This document shows, piece after piece, positions 1 to 8,103 of a stretch of DNA of 64,000 bases. The stretch is from assembly GCA_026002975.1 (NCBI GenBank), contig BPGJ01000002.1:124001-188000 (forward strand), in the 5' to 3' direction. Source of the DNA: Acidimicrobiia bacterium (lineage in GTDB: Bacteria; Actinomycetota; Acidimicrobiia; Spongiisociales; ZC4RG35). Both the position numbers and the translations under genes were made by a program. Below the pieces are notes generated by a model. The model made no database searches and was not told where the DNA came from. It saw only the letters and a program-made list of their open reading frames with translations. Within the stretch, counting starts at the first letter, position 1. The number at the start of each line of letters is the position of its first letter.

Positions 1-1
1 C

Positions 2-1057
2 CTCCAGGCCGATCGGCAGATCGTGTATGTCGCCGACATGACGGTGGCCACCGAAGACGTCCGGGAGGCGGCCCGGAGGGCGGTGGCGTTGGTGGAGGCG
101 GAGGGCGGGTTCCTGTTCGCCGAGGACACCCACAACGAACCCCGCCCCGAGGCTGTGCTCACCTTCAAGGTTCCACCCGACCGGTTCAGGGCGGTGATCG
201 ACCGGCTGGGCGAGCTCGGAGAGTTGAGGTCGGTCCAGATATCGGCCGACGACGTGACCGAGCGTGTCGTGGATCTGGAGTCCCGGATCCGCACGACCGA
301 GGCCAGCATCGCCCGCCTCCGGTCGCTCCTGGCCGAAGCCACCGACATCGAAGGGATAGTCGAGCTGGAGCGCGAACTGGCCGAACGGGAAGCCAACCTG
401 GAGGTCCTGCGGGGCGAGCTCCGCACCCTTTCGGAGCGGGTAGCCATGGCCACCCTCACCCTCCGCCTCGTCCAGGCTCGAGCCGACGCCTCCCTGGCTG
501 GGGCGATCACCGCCTATGCGGGTCACGACGGCGGAGTCGCATGCCCGGGTCGGGAACAGGCACTGTCGCTGGAACGTCGCGAACCGGTCACAGTGTGTTG
601 GGAGATCACCAACACCGGCGACACCTACCTGACAGATCTTCGCCTCACCGACCCGGCCCTCGAAGTCGAGCTGGGAGACCTCATCGTGGTCGCCGGCGAC
701 CCCGACCGTCCGTTGGCGCCGGGCGACACCCTGATCCTGGCCTACGAGACCACCGGCGAACGAAGGATCCGTTTGAGAACGGCGGTGGAGGCGGCCCCCG
801 CCACCGAGGACGGAAGCCCGATCCAGGGCATGACCCCAGCCGAGCTTCAGATGACCTACACCCTCGACTTCTTCGACCCACCGGGCCCTCCGACGTTCAT
901 CGACGGGCTCGAAGCGAGCTGGGAGCTGCTGTTGGATCTGGGCGGGTTCGGGCTGGCCGCGCTCGGCGCCGCCCTCCCCTTCCTGTGGGTGGTCCCCCTT
1001 CTCTGGTGGGGAATCCGGACGGTTCGACGCCGCCCGGGCAAAGCCGAAAGCACGTGA
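2..1057 (+). CDS. DUF4349 domain membrane-anchored protein (5' end outside window)
   Basis: The reading frame is open to the left edge, so the true start lies outside; the GTG at 23 is inside the conserved region. The visible N-terminal part (R-x-I-V-Y-V-A-D then T-V-A-T-E-D) matches the start of a DUF4349 domain. It is followed by a coiled-coil stretch rich in E, R and L (about residues 75-160), as in that family. A beta-rich insert at about 185-290 contains W-E-I-T-N-T-G-D, like DUF11/CARDB-type extracellular domains. One C-terminal transmembrane helix (about 315-340) is followed by a basic cytoplasmic tail. DUF4349 proteins are usually lipoproteins or membrane proteins of unknown role; the lipobox would be off-window. 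Function not established. Confidence 0.8.
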   Translation, partial: LQADRQIVYVADMTVATEDVREAARRAVALVEAEGGFLFAEDTHNEPRPEAVLTFKVPPDRFRAVIDRLGELGELRSVQISADDVTERVVDLESRIRTTEASIARLRSLLAEATDIEGIVELERELAEREANLEVLRGELRTLSERVAMATLTLRLVQARADASLAGAITAYAGHDGGVACPGREQALSLERREPVTVCWEITNTGDTYLTDLRLTDPALEVELGDLIVVAGDPDRPLAPGDTLILAYETTGERRIRLRTAVEAAPATEDGSPIQGMTPAELQMTYTLDFFDPPGPPTFIDGLEASWELLLDLGGFGLAALGAALPFLWVVPLLWWGIRTVRRRPGKAEST

Positions 1058-1124
1058 CGGGAAGAACCCGGCCCACCTCCCGCGTTTAGAAGGGCAAAAC
1101 GATGGGAGACGGAGGTGAGGAACG

Positions 1125-1655
1125 ATGTTGGACGTTGCTCTGCTCGTCCTGCGTCTGGTCCTGGCCGTCGTCTTCATCGGGCACGGAGCCCAGAAGCTGT
1201 TCGGCTGGTTCGGCGGTCACGGAATCTCGGGTACCGCCGCGTTCTTCGAACAGATCGGTTACCGGCCCGGTAGGGCGCTGGCGGTGATCGGTGGGGTGGC
1301 GGAGCTCGGCGCCGGGATCCTGATGGGTCTCGGTCTTCTCACCCCGCTGGCGGCGGCGATCATCATCGCCATGATGGTGGCCACCCTCGCCGTCCATGCG
1401 CCCCACGGCTTCTGGGCCGCCAACGGCGGCTTCGAGCTGCCGTTCGTGTTGGCCGGTGTCGCTGCCGCCCTGGCGATCGCCGGGAGCGGGACCTATGGGC
1501 TGGACGGCTACCTGGGTTTGATCCAGCCCGACTGGGTCCTGGGCGTGGCCAGCATCGCTCTCGGTGTGGTTCTCGGGCTGTATGCCCTGGCCCGCCGGCA
1601 GCGGATGCTGGAGGAAGCTCCGACGGTCGGGACCGAGCTGCAGCAGGTGGCGTGA
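1125..1655 (+). CDS. DoxX family membrane protein
   Basis: This 176-residue protein has four to five hydrophobic helices. It carries the DoxX signature near its N terminus: L-R-L-x-L-A-x-V-F-x-x-H-G-x-Q-K-L-F-G at about 8-27, followed by a G-G-H-G-I-S-G-T segment. DoxX proteins are small membrane proteins; some take part in thiol or sulfur oxidation or in detoxification complexes with SseA-like partners, but most are uncharacterised. The ATG at 1125 has a clear Shine-Dalgarno (GGAGGTGAGG, 1112-1121). It stands alone between the DUF4349 gene and mgtC. The exact substrate cannot be read from the sequence. Confidence 0.85.
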   Translation: MLDVALLVLRLVLAVVFIGHGAQKLFGWFGGHGISGTAAFFEQIGYRPGRALAVIGGVAELGAGILMGLGLLTPLAAAIIIAMMVATLAVHAPHGFWAANGGFELPFVLAGVAAALAIAGSGTYGLDGYLGLIQPDWVLGVASIALGVVLGLYALARRQRMLEEAPTVGTELQQVA

Positions 1656-1708
1656 CGAGCGCCTCGACCGACGGGGGACCGCGGCCGGGCGGTCCCCCCT
1701 TCTTCGGC

Positions 1709-1714
1709 TAGCTT
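1709..1714 (+). promoter_or_regulatory. -10 box TAGCTT for leaderless mgtC
   Basis: TAGCTT fits TANNNT and ends 7 nt before the ATG of the MgtC-like gene. No Shine-Dalgarno lies between, so transcription would begin at or next to the start codon. No clear -35. Confidence 0.45.
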
Positions 1715-1721
1715 TCGAGTC

Positions 1722-2381
1722 ATGCCCGCCGAGATCTCCCTGGTCGACTGGACCACCCGCCTCGTCCTGGCCGCGGTCCTGTCGGGCATGGTCGGGTTCG
1801 AGCGGGAACACCGCCAGAAGGCGGCCGGTCTCAGGACCCACATGTTGGTGGGTCTGGGCGCGGCTCTGTTCACCCTCCTTTCGGGGACGGCCTTCGGAAC
1901 CGGAGACCCGAGCCGCATCGCCGCCCAGGTGGTGAGCGGCATCGGGTTCCTGGGAGCCGGTGCCATCTTTCGGTGGGGCGCCACGATCCGGGGGCTGACC
2001 ACGGCCGCCGGCATGTGGGCTGTGGCGGCCATAGGGATGACCGCCGGGGCCGGCTTTCTGGTCGGCGCTGCGGCCGCCACGGTGATCGTGCTGGTCATCC
2101 TGATCGGTCTCCGGCTGGTGGAGGACCACCTGCGGCGGCGGAGGGCGCTGGGCAACCTCCGACCGGTCGGGGTGAGGCTCCGGCGGGTGGATCTCCTCCC
2201 CGAGCTGGTCAGGGTGGTCCAGACCCTCGACCCCTCGTACGGAGGGTTCCACACCCAGCCCGACGGGGAGGGTCGCTTCCAGGTGGTGTTCGAGATCTCG
2301 GGCGACCGGGTGGAGGGGGTGGTGGCGGGTCTCACCACCCTCGACGCCGTCGAAGACGTGGGGGAGCTGGACCCGAACTGA
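1722..2381 (+). CDS. mgtC: MgtC/SapB family membrane protein
   Basis: The 219-residue protein has the MgtC arrangement. An N-terminal block of five hydrophobic helices (to about 135) contains G-F-E-R-E-H-R-x-K-A-A-G-L-R-T-H (about 25-40) and G-I-G-F-L-G-A-G-A-I-F (about 72-82), followed by T-T-A-A-G-M-W. A soluble C-terminal domain (about 140-219) looks ACT-like. MgtC proteins matter for growth in low magnesium and, in some species, inhibit the F-type ATP synthase; here only the family can be asserted. Its TGA overlaps the ATG of the next gene (TGATG at 2379-2383), so the two are probably translated together. Confidence 0.85.
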   Translation: MPAEISLVDWTTRLVLAAVLSGMVGFEREHRQKAAGLRTHMLVGLGAALFTLLSGTAFGTGDPSRIAAQVVSGIGFLGAGAIFRWGATIRGLTTAAGMWAVAAIGMTAGAGFLVGAAAATVIVLVILIGLRLVEDHLRRRRALGNLRPVGVRLRRVDLLPELVRVVQTLDPSYGGFHTQPDGEGRFQVVFEISGDRVEGVVAGLTTLDAVEDVGELDPN

Positions 2382-3781
2382 TGCCGTGGGAGTTCCTCTC
2401 CGCCTCCGGGTACGAGGTGGGACGCCTGGTGCTGCAGCGAGGCATCGCTCTCGTCTACGGCATCGCCTTCCTGTGCGCCTACAACCAGTTCCCCGCCCTC
2501 CTGGGGGAGCGGGGGCTGCTGCCAGTCCCCAGCTTCGTGGCCGCCACCCGTTTTCGGCGAAACCCTTCGCTGTTCTACTGGCGCTACTCGGATCGGCTGC
2601 TGAGAGGCTGCTGCGTCCTGGGTATGGCCGTGTCCGGGTTCGTCCTGGTTGGGGGACTCGACCTGGTTCCTCTCTGGGTCACCCCACTGATCTGGCTGGT
2701 GCCGTGGATCCTCTACCTGTCGATCGTCAACGTCGGGCAGACGTTCTACAGCTTCGGTTGGGAGTCCCTCCTCCTCGAGGCGGGGTTCCTGGTGGCCTTC
2801 TCCGGCAACCGCCAGGTGACCGCTCCCCTCGTCGTCATGTGGGCCTTTCGTTGGCTGCTGTTCCGGCTGGAGTTCGGGGCGGGGATGATCAAGATGCGGG
2901 GAGACCCGTGCTGGCGTCGGTTGACCTGCCTGGACTACCACCACGAGACCCAGCCCATGCCCAACCCGCTGTCCTGGTGGTTCCATCACCTCCCCAAGCC
3001 CCTCCATCGGATCGAGGTGCTGGCCAACCACTTCACCCAGCTGGTCGCTCCCTGGGGTCTGTTCCTCCCTCAGCCGATCTCGGGAACCGCGGCGGTGCTG
3101 ATGGTGGTGACCCAGGCCTACCTGATGCTCAGCGGCAACTATTCGTGGCTCAACGCCCTCACCCTGATCGTGGCGATGTCGGTGTTGCCCGACACCCTGT
3201 GGGGGGTCCCCCCGGGAGCCGCCGCCGGCTACCCAACCTGGTTCGGGGCGGTTTCGATCGGTCTCGGGTTGCTGGTGTTGGCGCTGTCGCCGCGTCCCGC
3301 ACTGAACCTTTTCTCCCGACGCCAGCTCATGAACTTCGCCTTCAATCGGCTTCACCTGGTCAACGCTTACGGGGCGTTCGGTTCGGTCACCAAGCGGCGA
3401 TACGAAGTGGTCCTGGAGGGCGCAGACGAGTCGGGCGAATGGCGCGAGTACGAGTTCAAGGGCAAGCCCGGCGACCCCGGCCGCAGACCTCCCCAGGTGG
3501 CGCCGTACCACCTCCGGCTGGACTGGTTGATGTGGTTCGTCGCCCTGTCCCCCGACTACGGAAGGGGATGGTTCACCGCCCTGCTGGGAAAGCTGCTCGT
3601 GAACGACCCGGCGACCCTGGGGCTCCTCGCCCGTAACCCCTTCCCCGACCATCCACCCCGCCTGGTTCGGGCCCGCTACTACCTGTACCGGTTCACCACG
3701 TGGGAGGAGAGACGGCGGACCGGCCGATGGTGGCACCGTGAGTTGGTCGGGGAGCTGGTCCCGCCAACTGCCCTAGGGTAG
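2381..3781 (+). CDS. lipase maturation factor (LMF1) family membrane protein
   Basis: This 466-residue multi-spanning protein has the LMF pattern. About six to eight helices fill the first 300 residues, with the motifs Y-L-S-I-V-N-V-G-Q-x-F-Y-S-F-G-W-E-S-L-L-L-E (about 107-128) and F-G-A-G-M-I-K-M-R-G-D-P-C-W (about 166-179). Then come L-D-Y-H-H-E-T-Q-P-M-P-N-P-x-S-W and a C-terminal soluble domain with Y-E-V-V-L-E-G and P-P-Q-V-A-P-Y-H-x-R-L-D-W. In animals LMF1 helps lipases fold in the ER; bacterial members have no proven substrate. The frame is open further upstream, but the ATG at 2381 overlaps the mgtC stop and matches the family N terminus. Confidence 0.85.
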   Translation: MPWEFLSASGYEVGRLVLQRGIALVYGIAFLCAYNQFPALLGERGLLPVPSFVAATRFRRNPSLFYWRYSDRLLRGCCVLGMAVSGFVLVGGLDLVPLWVTPLIWLVPWILYLSIVNVGQTFYSFGWESLLLEAGFLVAFSGNRQVTAPLVVMWAFRWLLFRLEFGAGMIKMRGDPCWRRLTCLDYHHETQPMPNPLSWWFHHLPKPLHRIEVLANHFTQLVAPWGLFLPQPISGTAAVLMVVTQAYLMLSGNYSWLNALTLIVAMSVLPDTLWGVPPGAAAGYPTWFGAVSIGLGLLVLALSPRPALNLFSRRQLMNFAFNRLHLVNAYGAFGSVTKRRYEVVLEGADESGEWREYEFKGKPGDPGRRPPQVAPYHLRLDWLMWFVALSPDYGRGWFTALLGKLLVNDPATLGLLARNPFPDHPPRLVRARYYLYRFTTWEERRRTGRWWHRELVGELVPPTALG

Positions 3782-3784
3782 GTT
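3779..3784 (+). promoter_or_regulatory. -10 box TAGGTT for the DUF1876 gene
   Basis: TAGGTT lies at the very end of the LMF gene and ends 10 nt before the ATG at 3795, with no Shine-Dalgarno. Probably a near-leaderless start. Confidence 0.4.
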
Positions 3785-3794
3785 TGGTGACGCG

Positions 3795-4043
3795 ATGCTG
3801 GAACGGGACATCACCTTGTCGATCCACGTCGCCGAGGACGACACCGACACGGTGGCCACCACCACCCTGGACCTCCGGGGAGATCACTTCGAAGCCACCG
3901 GTCGGGCCCGCCGCAACCCGGCCGACCCACCCACCCCGATCATCGGGGAGGAGCTCGCGATCGCCCGGGCGCTGGCGGGTCTCCAGGATCAGATCATGGA
4001 GTCGGCCCGCGACAAGATCGAGCGTTTCCTGACCACGACGTGA
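3795..4043 (+). CDS. DUF1876 domain protein
   Basis: An 82-residue soluble protein. It carries the DUF1876 pattern: an N-terminal strand region (I-T-L-S-I-H-V-A-E-D-D), G-R-A-R-R-N-P-A-D-P at about 35-44, and I-G-E-E-L-A-I-A-R-A-L near 49-59, followed by a C-terminal helix. The family is typical of actinobacteria and includes mycobacterial Rv1738/Rv2632c, which have been linked to dormancy and proposed to act on ribosomes; the role here is unproven. The length equals the family norm. Its stop overlaps the GTG of the following gene. Confidence 0.8.
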   Translation: MLERDITLSIHVAEDDTDTVATTTLDLRGDHFEATGRARRNPADPPTPIIGEELAIARALAGLQDQIMESARDKIERFLTTT

Positions 4044-4291
4044 CCGACGGCGTGGCCGCTCTGGTGGCGGCCGGTTTCGGCGCGCTCGTGGGGTGGGGGC
4101 TGGCCGGGAGGCATCCCGATGAGCGGGGGGCGGTCGTCACCGCGCTGGCCGTGGCGCTGGTCGCCGGGGTGGTGTTCGCGATCGGCGGGTCCGACGACCG
4201 CTGGCCCTATGCGGATCTGTCGCTGCTGGTTGGTTCGGTGGCGGCAGGAGCCGTATATCTGCTCCGCCTGGCGAGGAGCCAAAGCCGTTGA
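4040..4291 (+). CDS. small membrane protein, unknown function
   Basis: An 83-residue protein with three predicted hydrophobic helices (about 4-22, 31-48 and 58-77) and an R-H-P-D-E-R loop. I do not recognise the family. The GTG start overlaps the TGA of the DUF1876 gene (GTGA), so it is probably co-translated with it. Confidence 0.6.
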   Translation: MTDGVAALVAAGFGALVGWGLAGRHPDERGAVVTALAVALVAGVVFAIGGSDDRWPYADLSLLVGSVAAGAVYLLRLARSQSR

Positions 4292-4310
4292 GGGTCGGCC
4301 ACCCTGCCGA

Positions 4311-4316
4311 TACCCT
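4311..4316 (+). promoter_or_regulatory. -10 box TACCCT for the HAD gene
   Basis: TACCCT ends 10 nt before the ATG at 4327. It supports that ATG over the upstream in-frame TTG at 4288, which would place the box inside the coding sequence. Confidence 0.4.
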
Positions 4317-4326
4317 GAGACACCGG

Positions 4327-5292
4327 ATGACTCGCCAGGTGTTTCCTCAGAACGTCATCGCGGTGATCTGGGACTTCGACAAGACCCTCATCCCCGGCTA
4401 CATGCAGGCCCCCCTCTTCGACCATTACGGCATCGACGCCGCCGAGTTCTGGGCGGAGGCCGACGGACTGGTCGACTTCTACCGGAGCAGGGGACACGAC
4501 CTGGTCGCCACCGACACCCTGTACCTCAACTGGATGCTCACCTACGTCAGGCATGGCCGGATGCCCGGGCTGGACAACCGCCTGCTCCGGGAACTGGGCG
4601 GGCGGCTCCACTTCTACGAGGGAATCCCCGAGTTTCTCGCCAACCTGAAGAAGGATGTCGAGTCGCGGTTCGCCGAGCACCACATACATGTGGAGCACTA
4701 CGTGATCTCGTCGGGGCTGCGGCAGATGATCCTCGGGTCGGCGGTGGCGCCCATGCTCGACGGTGTGTGGGGATGCGAATTCGCAGAGGAGGTGCCAGAA
4801 CCCGGGTATCTGGAGAGCTCCTCACCTCGCTTGTTCTCCCCGGATACCACCGAGATCCGGGAGGTCATCTACACCATCGACAACACCACCAAGACCCGGG
4901 CCATCTTCGAGATCAACAAGGGGACCAACAAGAATCCCGCCATCGACGTCAACGCGTCGATACCCCACGAGGACCGAAGGATCCCGTTCCCCAACATGGT
5001 CTACGTGGCGGACGGCCCAAGCGACGTCCCCGTGTTCTCGATCGTCAAGCAGAACGGAGGCCGCACCTATGCCGTCTACCGGCCCGGCTCGGAGGCCGAG
5101 TTCGCCCAGACCAAGCGACTGCTCGAGCAGGGCCGGGTCCACGCCTTCGGACCCGCCGACTACACCGAGGGCTCCCAGACCGCCCTGTGGATCACCCACA
5201 CCGTCGAGGAGATCGCCGAGCGGATAGTCGCCGACCGGGAGCGGGCCCTCGCCGAGAGGTTGGGGCCGCCCCCCGGACACCTCGCCGACTGA
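4327..5292 (+). CDS. HAD superfamily hydrolase
   Basis: The protein of 321 residues opens with the HAD nucleophile motif I-W-D-F-D-K-T-L-I (Asp16 and Asp18), has a helical cap (about 30-120), motif II in V-I-S-S-G-L at about 131-136, and motif IV V-A-D-G-P-S-D near 231-237. These give a Mg-dependent phosphohydrolase or phosphotransferase; the substrate is not evident. The long region with N-K-G-T-N-K-N-P may be a substrate lid. I prefer the ATG at 4327 because a TACCCT -10 box precedes it; the frame is open to a TTG at 4288 that overlaps the previous stop. It converges on the PfpI gene. Confidence 0.75.
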   Translation: MTRQVFPQNVIAVIWDFDKTLIPGYMQAPLFDHYGIDAAEFWAEADGLVDFYRSRGHDLVATDTLYLNWMLTYVRHGRMPGLDNRLLRELGGRLHFYEGIPEFLANLKKDVESRFAEHHIHVEHYVISSGLRQMILGSAVAPMLDGVWGCEFAEEVPEPGYLESSSPRLFSPDTTEIREVIYTIDNTTKTRAIFEINKGTNKNPAIDVNASIPHEDRRIPFPNMVYVADGPSDVPVFSIVKQNGGRTYAVYRPGSEAEFAQTKRLLEQGRVHAFGPADYTEGSQTALWITHTVEEIAERIVADRERALAERLGPPPGHLAD

Positions 5293-5294
5293 GA

Positions 5295-5801
5295 TCAACC
5301 GCCCTGTAGGGCGCGGATCACCTCCCGCATGAACGCCGGAAGGTCTCCGGGATGTCGGGACGTGATGATGTTCCCGTCGACGACCACCTCCGCGTCGACC
5401 CACTCGGCCCCGGCGTTCTCCATGTCGTCGCGGATCGAGTGATAGGAGGTGAGGCGGCGACCCGACGCCAAACCCGCCGACACGAGCATCCACCCGGCGT
5501 GACAGATGGCAGCCACGGGTCTTGCCATGGCTCCCACCTTCCTCACCAGGTCCACCATTTCGGGGTGTCGGCGCATGTGGTCGGGCGAGTACCCACCCGG
5601 GATCACCACCCCCTGGAGGGACTCGGGCGACACGTCGGACGCCGCCACGTCGGCTCTCATGGGTACTCCGTTCTTTCCCCGATACTCCTCTACCGACGGA
5701 CCCACCAGCAGCACCCGATGGCCGGCTTCCTGCAGCCGGTAGTAGGGATAGATCAGCTCGGAGTCCTCGAAATAGGGTGCTATGAGAACGGCAACCGCCA
5801 T
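5295..5801 (-). CDS. DJ-1/PfpI family protein
   Basis: The 168-residue protein has the class-I glutamine-amidotransferase-like fold of PfpI/YhbO: V-L-I-A-P-Y-F-E-D-S-E at 5-15, I-P-G-G-Y-S-P-D near 67-74, and the nucleophile elbow A-I-C-H-A-G-W with Cys100 and His101. Family members act as proteases, glyoxalases/deglycases or chaperones in stress protection. The ATG at 5801 has a good Shine-Dalgarno (AAAGGAGAG); an in-frame ATG 15 nt upstream is less well placed. The last gene of a short minus-strand group behind the purine phosphorylase and a small membrane protein. Confidence 0.85.
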   Translation of the reverse strand: MAVAVLIAPYFEDSELIYPYYRLQEAGHRVLLVGPSVEEYRGKNGVPMRADVAASDVSPESLQGVVIPGGYSPDHMRRHPEMVDLVRKVGAMARPVAAICHAGWMLVSAGLASGRRLTSYHSIRDDMENAGAEWVDAEVVVDGNIITSRHPGDLPAFMREVIRALQGG

Positions 5802-5812
5802 GCTCTCTCCTT

Positions 5813-6208
5813 TCATCGACGACGAATCGCGCTGACCATCCACAGGATCAGCGCCAACGCCACCGACCACAGGCCCACCGCCACCGCCTCGACCAGGCCC
5901 ACCGAGAACCAGATGACGACCCCGGCAGCCGCGGCGGTCGCCACCGCGGCGATCAGCCAACGGCGCTGGTCGGGATCCAAGGCGGGTCTCAGCCCCGCCA
6001 CCATCCCCAACGCGGCGCCGACGGGCCCGAAGGTGAGCAGCGACCCGGCCACCGCGGCGAGGTCGGTCCAACCCGAAGCCTCCCCGGCGGCTTCCAGCAG
6101 CCAGCCGAACACCCAGGTCCCCAGGTACGCGCCGACGGCGAACCCCAGCACAGCACCGAGGAGCATGAGGACCACGGTGCCCGGGGTGACCCTACGCCGC
6201 CTGGCCAT
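5813..6208 (-). CDS. membrane protein, unknown function
   Basis: A 131-residue protein with four hydrophobic segments (about 11-35, 48-73, 83-102 and 107-126), a basic N terminus (M-A-R-R-R-R) and a basic tail. I do not recognise a family. Its start lies inside the 3' end of the purine nucleoside phosphorylase gene (17-nt overlap) and the PfpI start is 12 nt beyond its stop, so the three are probably one transcript. Confidence 0.6.
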   Translation of the reverse strand: MARRRRVTPGTVVLMLLGAVLGFAVGAYLGTWVFGWLLEAAGEASGWTDLAAVAGSLLTFGPVGAALGMVAGLRPALDPDQRRWLIAAVATAAAAGVVIWFSVGLVEAVAVGLWSVALALILWMVSAIRRR

Positions 6209-6926
6209 CTTCCCTTCCGTCCCGCTTCAGGGCTTCCAGGGCGATCCTCACCATGTCTCCGAAGGTCCGTTCCCGCTCCTCGGACGTGGTCGCCGCGCCG
6301 GTGCGGACGTGGTCCGAAACGGTGAGGATCGCCAGGGCGCGGGCTCGCCGCTCCGCCGCCACCCCGTACAGACCGGCCGCCTCCATCTCGACCGCCAACA
6401 CGCCCATACGGTCCATGACGTCGAAGGCGTCGGGTATCGGGTTGTAGAACAGGTCGGCAGAGTGGACGTTCCCGACCTTGACCGGGACCCCCAAGGCGTC
6501 GGCGGCGTCCACTGCGGCCCGAGCCAGACCGAAGTCGGCCACCGCGGCGAAGTCCCAACCTCGGTACCGGGCTCGGTTCACCCCGGAGTCGGTGCATGCC
6601 CCGGTGGCGACGATCACGTCCCTGAGTTCGACCCCGTCGGAGATGCCACCACACGACCCGACCCGGATCAGCCGACGGCACCCGTACTCCGTTATCAGTT
6701 CGGTCGCGTAGATCGAAGCCGACGGTATCCCCATTCCGGTGCCCATCACCGACACCGGAAGACCCTGATAGCTGCCGGTGAAGGCCAGCATGTTCCGCAC
6801 CTCGTTGACCTGCCGGGCTTCGTCGAGGAACTCTTCGGCGATGTAGCGGGCCCGCAACGGGTCCCCGGGAAGGAGCACCGCCTCGGCGAAGTCTCCCGGC
6901 TGGGCAGAGATGTGAGGGGTGGGCAT
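6192..6926 (-). CDS. deoD: purine nucleoside phosphorylase, DeoD type
   Basis: The 244-residue protein has DeoD hallmarks: L-L-P-G-D-P-L-R-A at 18-26 (phosphate site), [11 protein letters not shown] near 60-70, R-V-G-S-C-G-G-I near 89-96, and the nucleoside-binding V-E-M-E-A-A-G-L-Y near 178-186. T-V-S-D-H holds the general-acid Asp. The enzyme cleaves purine (deoxy)nucleosides with phosphate to the base plus (deoxy)ribose 1-phosphate in purine salvage, as a hexamer in the cytoplasm. The length is as usual for the family. First gene of the minus group with the small membrane protein and PfpI, and divergent from the MOSC gene. Confidence 0.92.
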   Translation of the reverse strand: MPTPHISAQPGDFAEAVLLPGDPLRARYIAEEFLDEARQVNEVRNMLAFTGSYQGLPVSVMGTGMGIPSASIYATELITEYGCRRLIRVGSCGGISDGVELRDVIVATGACTDSGVNRARYRGWDFAAVADFGLARAAVDAADALGVPVKVGNVHSADLFYNPIPDAFDVMDRMGVLAVEMEAAGLYGVAAERRARALAILTVSDHVRTGAATTSEERERTFGDMVRIALEALKRDGREDGQAA

Positions 6927-6952
6927 TCGTGTTCTCCTCGTCGACGGCCGGT

Positions 6953-6958
6953 TAGCGT
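6953..6958 (+). promoter_or_regulatory. -10 box TAGCGT for leaderless MOSC gene
   Basis: TAGCGT ends 6 nt before the ATG at 6965 in the short gap to the divergent deoD gene. No Shine-Dalgarno; probably leaderless. Confidence 0.45.
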
Positions 6959-6964
6959 GATGCC

Positions 6965-7402
6965 ATGACCGGGAGGGTAGAGCATCTGTGCGTCGCGGCT
7001 CGCCATGGAGACCCGATCGTTTCGGTCGAGGAGGTGCGGGCGGTGGCCGACATGGGGTTGGAGGGCGACCGCAACTTCGGCCGGGTGCGTCAGGTGACCG
7101 TGGTGTGTACCGGCGAGTTGGCCGCCGCGGCTGCCGAGCTCGGGATCCCGGCCATTCCGCCTGGAGCCACCCGAAGGAACATCACCGTCGACCTGCCGTC
7201 TCTTCCACGAGCCACCGGGGCTGTGATCCGTCTCGGCGAGGTGACCCTGGAGGTGCTGCGTGACTGTCCGCCCTGCGAGGTGATGGAGGTCGCGGTGGCC
7301 GCCGGAGCACGGGAGGCGCTCCGAGGACGGGCGGGGATATCCGCCCGGGTGGCGGTGGGCGGTGTCATCCGGGTGGGCGACCCGGTGGAGGTGACCGCCT
7401 AG
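6965..7402 (+). CDS. MOSC domain protein
   Basis: A 145-residue stand-alone MOSC domain: G-L-E-G-D-R-N-F-G near 33-41, a strand region [17 protein letters not shown] near 62-71, and the conserved cysteine in D-C-P-P-C-E near 100-105. MOSC domains occur in molybdenum-cofactor sulfurases and mARC/YiiM-type reductases, where the cysteine binds Moco or transfers sulfur. Stand-alone small members have no fixed substrate. A CoxL-like molybdenum hydroxylase is encoded 29 kb away, but no direct link is shown. It converges with the next gene with a 4-nt overlap. Confidence 0.8.
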   Translation: MTGRVEHLCVAARHGDPIVSVEEVRAVADMGLEGDRNFGRVRQVTVVCTGELAAAAAELGIPAIPPGATRRNITVDLPSLPRATGAVIRLGEVTLEVLRDCPPCEVMEVAVAAGAREALRGRAGISARVAVGGVIRVGDPVEVTA

Positions 7403-8103
7403 GAGAGAGGACGGCCGATCTCCAAGGTGGCCACCTCGAAGGCAGCCCCGGCGTGGTGTTTCAGCTCCTCGGGGGTGCCGGCCAGGATCGGGAAGGTCCG
7501 GTAGTGCATCGGGATCACCGTCGACACACCCAGGAGCTGCCCGGCCTTGGCGGCTTGACGGGGATCCATGGTGTACCAGCCTCCGATCGGGAGGAGGGCG
7601 ATGTCGGGGCGGAACAGCTCGCCGATCAGGGCCATGTCACCGAAGACCATGGTGTCCCCTGCGTGGTAGACGGTGGGACCTCCGGGGAATTCGAGCACCC
7701 AGCCGGCGGCTTCCCCACCCGGCACGATGCCCTGATCTCCGGATATGCCCGACGAGTGGACGGCGTCGACCATGGTGGCCCTGATCCCGCCGGGAGCCTC
7801 CAGGGTGCCGCCCTTGTTGCAGCCGACGGGTTCGCTCACCCCCTGGGCTTCGGCCCACACCGAGATCTCGTGGATGCAGAACAGCTTCGCCCCGGTGGCC
7901 TTCACCAGATCGAGGGTGTCGCCGACGTGGTCGAAGTGACCGTGGGTGACGAACACCGCGTCGGCTCTGTCCTGGTCTTTGGCGCCTTCCGGAGCCGACG
8001 GGTTGGTGAGCCACGGGTCGACGAACACCGTGGTGCCGTCGGAGGTGCGGAACCGGAAGGCGGCGTGACCCAGCCAGGTGATCTCAATTCCCTTCAGATC
8101 CAA
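7399..8103 (-). CDS. metal-dependent hydrolase, UPF0173 (MBL fold)
   Basis: A 234-residue metallo-beta-lactamase-fold protein with W-L-G-H-A-A-F near 10-16, V-D-P-W-L-T-N-P near 28-35, the metal motif T-H-G-H-F-D-H (His54, His56, Asp58, His59), H-A-G-D-T-M near 153-158, and a late P-M-H-Y-R-T-F. These fit the UPF0173 group of Zn-dependent hydrolases; the substrate is unknown. The start is a TTG at 8103 preceded by GAGGAGACC. It lies just downstream of the SSS transporter gene, whose stop it overlaps (8084-8103), so it may be the last gene of the thiamine transcript. Confidence 0.85.
   Translation of the reverse strand: MDLKGIEITWLGHAAFRFRTSDGTTVFVDPWLTNPSAPEGAKDQDRADAVFVTHGHFDHVGDTLDLVKATGAKLFCIHEISVWAEAQGVSEPVGCNKGGTLEAPGGIRATMVDAVHSSGISGDQGIVPGGEAAGWVLEFPGGPTVYHAGDTMVFGDMALIGELFRPDIALLPIGGWYTMDPRQAAKAGQLLGVSTVIPMHYRTFPILAGTPEELKHHAGAAFEVATLEIGRPLS

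Noticed and set aside
1973..2380. Longer N terminus for the lipase maturation factor gene
   Set aside because: The extension overlaps mgtC in another frame and reads as random Arg/Gly; the ATG at 2381 overlaps the mgtC stop and matches the family start.
1508..3736. Very long open frame on the minus strand across mgtC and the LMF gene
   Set aside because: High GC content keeps antisense frames open. The translation is low-complexity Pro/Arg/Gln-rich, with no domain, and lies opposite two well-supported genes.
5352..6968. Long plus-strand frame opposite pfpI, the membrane protein and deoD
   Set aside because: Antisense to three recognised genes; His/Arg-rich composition with no family features.
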